Shown: one piece after another, positions 22,227 to 26,496 of the stretch
Layout: the number at the start of each line of letters is the position of its first letter
Numbering within the stretch: the stretch's first letter is position 1
Origin: an uncultured Helicobacteraceae bacterium
GTDB lineage: Bacteria > Campylobacterota > Campylobacteria > Campylobacterales > UBA6016
Direction of reading: 5' to 3'
Length of the DNA: 26,496 nucleotides
NCBI GenBank assembly: GCA_937973585.1
Contig: CALJKN010000185.1
Coordinates: forward strand, 1-26,496
Notes under the pieces: model-generated
Seen by the model: only the letters and a program-made list of their open reading frames with translations
What the model was told of the DNA's origin: nothing
Databases searched by the model: none
Translations under genes and position numbers: made by a program

Positions 22227-22361
22227 GTTTTTACCTGATAAAAATCTAAAATTTGTGCCGATAATTATAGCAAATAGTTTATTGCCGTATTATGAGTATC
22301 CAGCAAGGTTAATATTTTTTTTAATAAAATGAACCATTTTTGATGAAGAGGCGTTTTAACT

Positions 22362-23315
22362 TTGGAAAAAGATGAGATATTAGAGTTTATCGGCAAAATC
22401 AGAGACAAAGCGATAACAAAACTCTCAGACACGATGACACCGGCGTATCCTAAATATTATGACAGAGTATTTAAAGAACTCATGTCCGATGTCGATAATC
22501 CGGATATTGCAAAACTCTTCAAAAGATACTCCGAAGATTGCAGTGAGCAATCAAGAGACGATGAGTTGGAAAAATATATGAAGATGTGTAAGCAAAGCAT
22601 AGACGCATTCACCGTCAGCAACAAATCCATGTCAAAAGCTATCTTGGCACAGGGGGACTATCTTGATAGTATCCAAACAGAGGCTCCGGACGGCATACAT
22701 ATAGATTACCAAAAAATCATCTCATCAATGCTCTCTTTTCAAGGACAACTCCTAGAAGAGCTAAGGCGCTCGGACGGACACATAAGAAAACTTGAAACAG
22801 ATCTGGAGCAGGCGCTTGGCGAATCGAGATACGACCCACTCACAAAACTGCTAAACAAAAAAGCCTTTATGTCGGACGTAGATTCTATCCTCCAAAAAGC
22901 CTCAACGCAAAAAAGTGATTTGTCGGTGGCATACATAAAAATAGGAAAGTTTCAGGATATTAGCGCAAAACTGGGATATCTCGCAGGAGACAAGGTGTTG
23001 ATTTTTTTATCCAACACCCTCAAAAGCATACTCGCTAACGACAAAAGAATATACCGTGTCGGAGAAGATGAAATACTTGTTTTAATAGACGACACATTCA
23101 ATGAAAAGCCGCTTGAGATAGCAAAAAAAATCATCTCAAAAATCGAACTCTCAAAACTAGTCTACTCCGAACAACCGCTCAAAATCAATGTCGCTATCGG
23201 CATGGCCAAATTCAACCATGACGACGACTACATATCGCTGATTGAGAGGGCTTCAAAGGCACTCGCAATGGCCAAAGAGGCGGGTGGAAACTTTGTGAAG
23301 GAGTTTATAATATGA
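22362..23315 (+). CDS. Degenerate GGDEF-domain protein
   Basis: A 317-residue cytoplasmic protein. Residues 1-150 are helical and partly coiled coil (LLEELRRSDGHIRKLETDLEQ) with no recognised sensor domain. Residues about 155-317 are a GGDEF fold opening with YDPLTKLLNKKAFMSDVDSI. The active-site motif is GEDEI (234-238) rather than GG(D/E)EF. The metal-binding Asp pair of DxDxFK is replaced (IKIGKFQ), so cyclic-di-GMP synthesis is very unlikely. The I-site is incomplete too (LAND rather than RxxD). It may bind GTP or act as a scaffold. The start is TTG with AGAGG about 10 nt upstream. It overlaps dapE by 4 nt (ATGA). Confidence 0.85.
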   Translation: MEKDEILEFIGKIRDKAITKLSDTMTPAYPKYYDRVFKELMSDVDNPDIAKLFKRYSEDCSEQSRDDELEKYMKMCKQSIDAFTVSNKSMSKAILAQGDYLDSIQTEAPDGIHIDYQKIISSMLSFQGQLLEELRRSDGHIRKLETDLEQALGESRYDPLTKLLNKKAFMSDVDSILQKASTQKSDLSVAYIKIGKFQDISAKLGYLAGDKVLIFLSNTLKSILANDKRIYRVGEDEILVLIDDTFNEKPLEIAKKIISKIELSKLVYSEQPLKINVAIGMAKFNHDDDYISLIERASKALAMAKEAGGNFVKEFII

Positions 23316-24436
23316 GTCCCGTAGAGCTGCTCAAAAAGCTGATAGCCTTCAAATCCCTAACTCCTGATTCTGACGGGTGCACTCGGTTTGCGGCGGAGTA
23401 TTTGGATGGATTTGAGAGGATAGATGCGAATAAAAACGGTGTCGAAAATATATTTTTGTACAAAAAATTTAACAATGGGCCACATCTGTGTTTTGCCGGA
23501 CATATAGACGTAGTACCTGCCGGAGAGGGGTGGAATAGCGACCCGTTTGCCGCCCTTGAGAAAGACGGAGTGATTTTTGGGCGCGGGGCTGCCGATATGA
23601 AAGGGGGTGTAGCCGCTTTTTTGTATGCCGCAAAAAATGCAAAAGATTTTTGTGGAACCTTGTCAGTACTTCTGACAAGCGACGAAGAGGGGGATGCCGA
23701 ATTCGGAACCGTATATATGCTTGAAAAACTAAAAGAGCTGGATATGCTGCCGGATTACTGCATCGTAGCGGAACCGACGTGCGAAGCGGTATTTGGCGAT
23801 ACGATCAAGGTCGGTAGACGTGGCTCCGTAAACGGCGTTTTGACGATAAGAGGGAGAGGTGGGCACGCCGCCTATCCTGAAAAAGCTGTAAACCCGATAA
23901 CTCTCCTATCCAGAGTACTCCCAAAAATATCAGACGCAAAACTGGATAACGGCGATCAATACTTTAGCGCTAGCAGACTGGTTGTAACCGATATAAAAGG
24001 CGGATACGGCAAACACAATGTAATCCCTAGCGAAATTACCGTAATGTTTAATGTTAGAAATAGCACCGCCACAAGCAACTTTGACATTGAGAACTTTATA
24101 AAAGGGGTTCTATCAGGCGAAGGGATTGATAACTATGAGCTAAAAATATCGGTCGGCTCAAAATCGTTTATTATAGACAGCAACAACTCATCGGAGCAAT
24201 ATTTTGGACTACTCTCAAACATAATAGCCGAGGAATCCGGCATCAATCCTAAAGCTTCCACGGCCGGCGGAACGAGCGATGCAAGGTTTATAGCCGAGTA
24301 CGGTATCAAAGTGTTGGAGTTTGGGGTTAGAAACGAGACGATACATGCACCTAACGAGTGTGTCGAGACAGAAGAGATCGAAAAATTAACGGCAATCTTT
24401 CAAAAACTAATCGGAGATTTTTCTCTTAAGATTTAG
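23312..24436 (+). CDS. dapE: Succinyl-diaminopimelate desuccinylase
   Basis: A 374-residue M20 metallopeptidase-family enzyme that removes succinate from N-succinyl-LL-diaminopimelate, giving LL-DAP for lysine and peptidoglycan. The two-zinc site is visible: FAGHIDVVPAGEGW (His/Asp), GRGAADMKGGVAAF (bridging Asp), TSDEEGDAEFGT (catalytic Glu and Zn-binding Glu), VAEPTC and IHAPNECV (last His). The central dimerisation domain contains GRGGHAAYPEKAVNP. Length is typical (E. coli 375). The ATG lies in the end of the degenerate GGDEF gene, so the two are translationally coupled although their functions seem unrelated. Confidence 0.97.
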   Translation: MSPVELLKKLIAFKSLTPDSDGCTRFAAEYLDGFERIDANKNGVENIFLYKKFNNGPHLCFAGHIDVVPAGEGWNSDPFAALEKDGVIFGRGAADMKGGVAAFLYAAKNAKDFCGTLSVLLTSDEEGDAEFGTVYMLEKLKELDMLPDYCIVAEPTCEAVFGDTIKVGRRGSVNGVLTIRGRGGHAAYPEKAVNPITLLSRVLPKISDAKLDNGDQYFSASRLVVTDIKGGYGKHNVIPSEITVMFNVRNSTATSNFDIENFIKGVLSGEGIDNYELKISVGSKSFIIDSNNSSEQYFGLLSNIIAEESGINPKASTAGGTSDARFIAEYGIKVLEFGVRNETIHAPNECVETEEIEKLTAIFQKLIGDFSLKI

Positions 24437-24448
24437 TAAAAACGAATT

Positions 24449-24457
24449 TGATATAAT
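24449..24457 (+). promoter_or_regulatory. Extended -10 promoter of tRNA-Arg(CCT)
   Basis: TGA-TATAAT is a perfect extended -10 and gives a start near 24464, 9 nt before the tRNA 5' end. No -35 hexamer is evident. Confidence 0.65.
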
Positions 24458-24472
24458 TCCGTTTTACTTTTT

Positions 24473-24549
24473 GTCCCGGTAGCTCAGATGGATAGAGCGC
24501 AGAATTCCTAATTCTGAGGCCATTGGTTCGAATCCACTCCGGGGCACCA
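24473..24549 (+). tRNA. tRNA-Arg (anticodon CCT)
   Basis: A 77-nt cloverleaf with encoded CCA: acceptor GTCCCGG/CCGGGGC, D stem GCTC/GAGC, anticodon stem CAGAA/TTCTG with loop TTCCTAA. Anticodon CCT reads AGG. A20 in GGATAGAG supports arginine identity. The T stem ATTGG/CCACT has a T-C mismatch at pair 50-64, and acceptor pair 2-71 is T-G. Confidence 0.93.
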
Positions 24550-24601
24550 CTGTTTTAGGCAATTAGGTTTTTTTATTTAACGCCTATGGAGGGTATATAT
24601 A

Positions 24602-24763
24602 ATGAAATTACACTGCAATGAAATCTTAAAGTCTTTCGAATACGACGAAGAGCGTGGCTGTTGGATTAGAAAAGAAGACGGCAAAGCTTTTGAATTACTA
24701 GAAAAAGATGCTGACGACCTAGTCAGAATATCGGAAATAACAGATAACTGTTCAGCCGAATAA
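24602..24763 (+). CDS. Small acidic protein of 53 residues, unknown function
   Basis: An ATG preceded by GGAGGG (24588-24593, spacing 8), one of the strongest ribosome binding sites in the window, opens a 53-codon frame: MKLHCNEILKSFEYDEERGC, then WIRKEDGKAFELLEKDADDL and a short tail ending CSAE. It is acidic and soluble with no signal peptide, and has three Cys. No family is recognised. It lies 52 nt after tRNA-Arg(CCT), has no clear promoter of its own and so may be co-transcribed with the tRNA, and is followed within 7 nt by a perfect hairpin. Good translation signal plus its own terminator make it likely real. Confidence 0.7.
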   Translation: MKLHCNEILKSFEYDEERGCWIRKEDGKAFELLEKDADDLVRISEITDNCSAE

Positions 24764-24769
24764 TAATCC

Positions 24770-24789
24770 GGTTCGCCGCTAGGCGAACC
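24770..24789 (+). terminator. Terminator of the tRNA-Arg/small-ORF unit
   Basis: GGTTCGCC-GCTA-GGCGAACC is a perfect 8-bp GC-rich stem with a 4-nt loop, 6 nt after the small ORF stop. It is followed by a pyrimidine-rich, T-containing stretch (tatatctctactttt) rather than a pure T run. Confidence 0.7.
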
Positions 24790-24948
24790 TATATCTCTAC
24801 TTTTCCACCCAAAAAATCAAGTATTGAACAAAACTATCAACCATAATTTTTAGATAAAATAAAAACTTATATTATTGATATTTAAAAAAATTATAAGACA
24901 CATTTTTTCACCCCTTTTGTTTTTTCGGTATAAAAAAAATTAAAATTT

Positions 24949-25010
24949 TTAATATTTAATGTTCGGTTAATATTTCTTATCATAGAATCAAATAGCCTAT
25001 AAAGGAGGTT
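24949..25010 (+). promoter_or_regulatory. Promoter region of the cytochrome c gene with a direct repeat
   Basis: The gap 24790-25012 is very AT-rich and holds no ORF that I can support. It contains TTAATATTT twice (24949-24957 and 24967-24975), spaced 18 nt, just upstream of a candidate -10 TAGAAT (24983-24988). Then comes a strong ribosome binding site AAAGGAGG (25001-25008). The direct repeat could be an activator site. Confidence 0.4.
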
Positions 25011-25012
25011 TT

Positions 25013-25342
25013 ATGAGGAGAAACAAACTACTAGCGGCAACGCTAGCGGTAGGCTTTTTTTGCTCATTCGCAAGCGCAAGCGTAGAAAGCGGGCAAAAGC
25101 TTTATCTAAAGGCATGTAAAAATTGTCACGGCAACGGCGTAAAAGGTGCGGCCATGACAACGCAAGCCGGATGGGATAAGCTATTTGCAAACGATGCTGC
25201 CACCCTTGTCGAAAAGCATAAAAACGATGCCAAAGCGGCTTCTTTCTTTAACGGCCCGTCGTTTAAAGGACAGATGCAGGATTTGCACGACTTTTTAAAA
25301 GAGTACGGCTCGGATAGCGGTAACGTACCTGCTTGCGGGTAA
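25013..25342 (+). CDS. Small periplasmic monohaem cytochrome c
   Basis: A 109-residue protein: signal peptide (about 1-22, LLAATLAVGFFCSFASAS), then one class I-like haem c domain with CKNCH (Cys35, Cys38, His39). Candidate sixth ligands are Met48 or Met88. The C-terminal helix, MQDLHDFLKEYGS, is followed by a tail ending in Cys108. It should carry electrons in the periplasm; the partners are not shown. It has a near-perfect ribosome binding site, suggesting strong expression. The DUF3373 gene follows after 53 nt on the same strand without a visible terminator, so the two are probably co-transcribed. Confidence 0.9.
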   Translation: MRRNKLLAATLAVGFFCSFASASVESGQKLYLKACKNCHGNGVKGAAMTTQAGWDKLFANDAATLVEKHKNDAKAASFFNGPSFKGQMQDLHDFLKEYGSDSGNVPACG

Positions 25343-25395
25343 CGTTTTAAAAGTACACGCATTTTTTAAATTTTAATAACACAAAAGGAGTGTTT

Positions 25396-26496
25396 ATGAA
25401 AAGACTTAGCATTATTTCTCTTGCTACAGCACTTTCATGCTCGGCCTTTGCCGCCGATGACATGAATTCGCTTAAGGCGGAACTTGAACAACTAAAATCA
25501 CAAGTTGCAGAGCTTAAAAAAAATCAAGAGAGCTCAGATGTGGCTGCCCTTGCCACACAACTAAAAGAGCTAAAAACTAAAACAGGCGGCGACAACCTAA
25601 AATGGGATGCCGACTATAGAGTTAGCTACGATATGATCTCTTACAAAATGGCCGACGGCAAAACAAACTCAAACAATGTTCTATCAAATAGACTTTGGCT
25701 TGGCATGAAAGCGGCTCCTAGAAAAGATTTTAGCTTCATAGGTCAGCTATCATACAACAAAGCGTTTGGCGATACTGCAAGCCACTCACAGGGTAATGTT
25801 GCATCAGGCATGGGTAATGCAAACTTTGACTGGGTTACAAACGAAAACCTAGGTGACAACTCTGTAAAAGTAAAAACTCTTTACGGTATTTATTTTGGTA
25901 ATTTCGGAGACGTGGATTATACGGCAAGTGTCGGTAGAAGAGCATCAACAAACGGTACGCTCGCAAACCTAAGAAGTGACGATACGGAAGCTTCTCCGAA
26001 CGGGCATATGATAAATGTTGAGTTTGACGGTGCAAGCTTCAACTTCAACCTTGACAAAGTAACGGGTGTACCTGGTATGGCGTTTAAAGTATGTATGGGT
26101 AGAGGCCTTACAAATGTTAACAACAGGTTCATGATGACCAATGAAGGGAGGATGCAGCAAGCAGATTACTCTCATGATGGGCAAAGAAATGAAAATATAG
26201 ACATGCTAGGATTTATCTTTACGCCATATGACAACGGTCATTATCGTGTAACTTCGCAAGTATTTAAAGCTTGGAATTTGATCGGTTATAGTATGGTTGG
26301 CGGTTTTAATGCCGGCGACTTGGCTGATAATGGTACGGCAGATATGTCTTATGCGGGTACGATGATGGGCAATATCCCTGGTTATATGGGCTATGTAGCA
26401 GGAAACGGTTTTCAAAATGTAGGTGATTTCTATGGTGCAACTGTTAGCTTTATATCTACCGGTATAGGTAGCGGTATAAGTGATTTCCTTGACAAT
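25396..26496 (+). CDS. DUF3373-type outer-membrane beta-barrel protein (3' end beyond window)
   Basis: An open frame of 367 codons runs to the window edge. It begins with a signal peptide (MKRLSIISLATALSCSAFA) and a short coiled coil (about 22-60, LKAELEQLKSQVAELKKNQE, with further LKELK heptads). Alternating hydrophobic/polar strands rich in aromatic and Gly residues follow (NRLWLGMKAAPRKDFSFIGQ, MINVEFDGASFNFNLDKVTG), as in a porin-like barrel. I recognise the layout as the DUF3373 family, frequent in Campylobacterota and often found near respiratory genes. The coiled coil probably trimerises or anchors to peptidoglycan (inference). The ATG follows AAAAGGAG. What it transports is unknown. 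Confidence 0.8.
   Translation, partial: MKRLSIISLATALSCSAFAADDMNSLKAELEQLKSQVAELKKNQESSDVAALATQLKELKTKTGGDNLKWDADYRVSYDMISYKMADGKTNSNNVLSNRLWLGMKAAPRKDFSFIGQLSYNKAFGDTASHSQGNVASGMGNANFDWVTNENLGDNSVKVKTLYGIYFGNFGDVDYTASVGRRASTNGTLANLRSDDTEASPNGHMINVEFDGASFNFNLDKVTGVPGMAFKVCMGRGLTNVNNRFMMTNEGRMQQADYSHDGQRNENIDMLGFIFTPYDNGHYRVTSQVFKAWNLIGYSMVGGFNAGDLADNGTADMSYAGTMMGNIPGYMGYVAGNGFQNVGDFYGATVSFISTGIGSGISDFLDN

Overview
The window looks like part of a free-living, respiring member of the Campylobacterota (Epsilonproteobacteria), perhaps near Sulfurimonas or Sulfuricurvum; I cannot fix the genus. Three things point there. First, the gene block dnaG / TPR protein / rnhA / rnc / aroC matches the order I remember from Campylobacter jejuni. 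Second, both sensor kinases carry HQWKQPL- or HHWRQPL-type H-boxes. Third, the window ends in a DUF3373-type outer-membrane protein. Moderate AT content, many class I c-type haem proteins and densely overlapping genes also fit.

Layout. 1-1004: the end of an unidentified gene, then a translationally coupled pair on the minus strand, a ferritin-like protein and a periplasmic ankyrin protein. 1215-2740 (+): purT overlapping a membrane-anchored cytochrome c. 2789-4651 (-): a Cache-domain histidine kinase. 4735-9205 (-): a two-partner secretion locus. The secreted GLUG-repeat TpsA has lost its signal peptide to a one-base frameshift, and the TpsB transporter is split by a frameshift that seems to include an internal deletion. 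Both look non-functional as read. 9260-10867: mntP, diverging from a cytochrome P460 gene coupled to a hypoxanthine-DNA glycosylase. 10832-13260 (-): a DUF1538 membrane protein overlapping two tandem PII-like genes, the best candidate here for a poorly described regulated transport system. 13319-16270: a DUF5718-type protein, a second histidine kinase, a cupin and tRNA-Arg(GCG). 16320-21240: aroC, rnc, rnhA and a LapB-like TPR protein on the minus strand, diverging from dnaG across only 36 bp with two apparently leaderless promoters. 21229-24436: a response regulator with an unusual C-terminus coupled to a periplasmic protein, then a degenerate GGDEF protein overlapping dapE. 24473-26496: tRNA-Arg(CCT), a 53-residue small ORF with its own terminator, a small periplasmic cytochrome c and the truncated DUF3373 protein.

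The contents are mostly housekeeping (DNA priming, RNA processing, purine, aromatic amino acid and lysine/peptidoglycan synthesis) mixed with redox and stress functions. Genes are packed tightly, with many 1-14 nt overlaps that imply translational coupling, and several convergent pairs overlap at their 3' ends. I saw no insertion sequence, prophage, integrase or CRISPR array. Function calls rest on reading motifs by eye; no database search was run.
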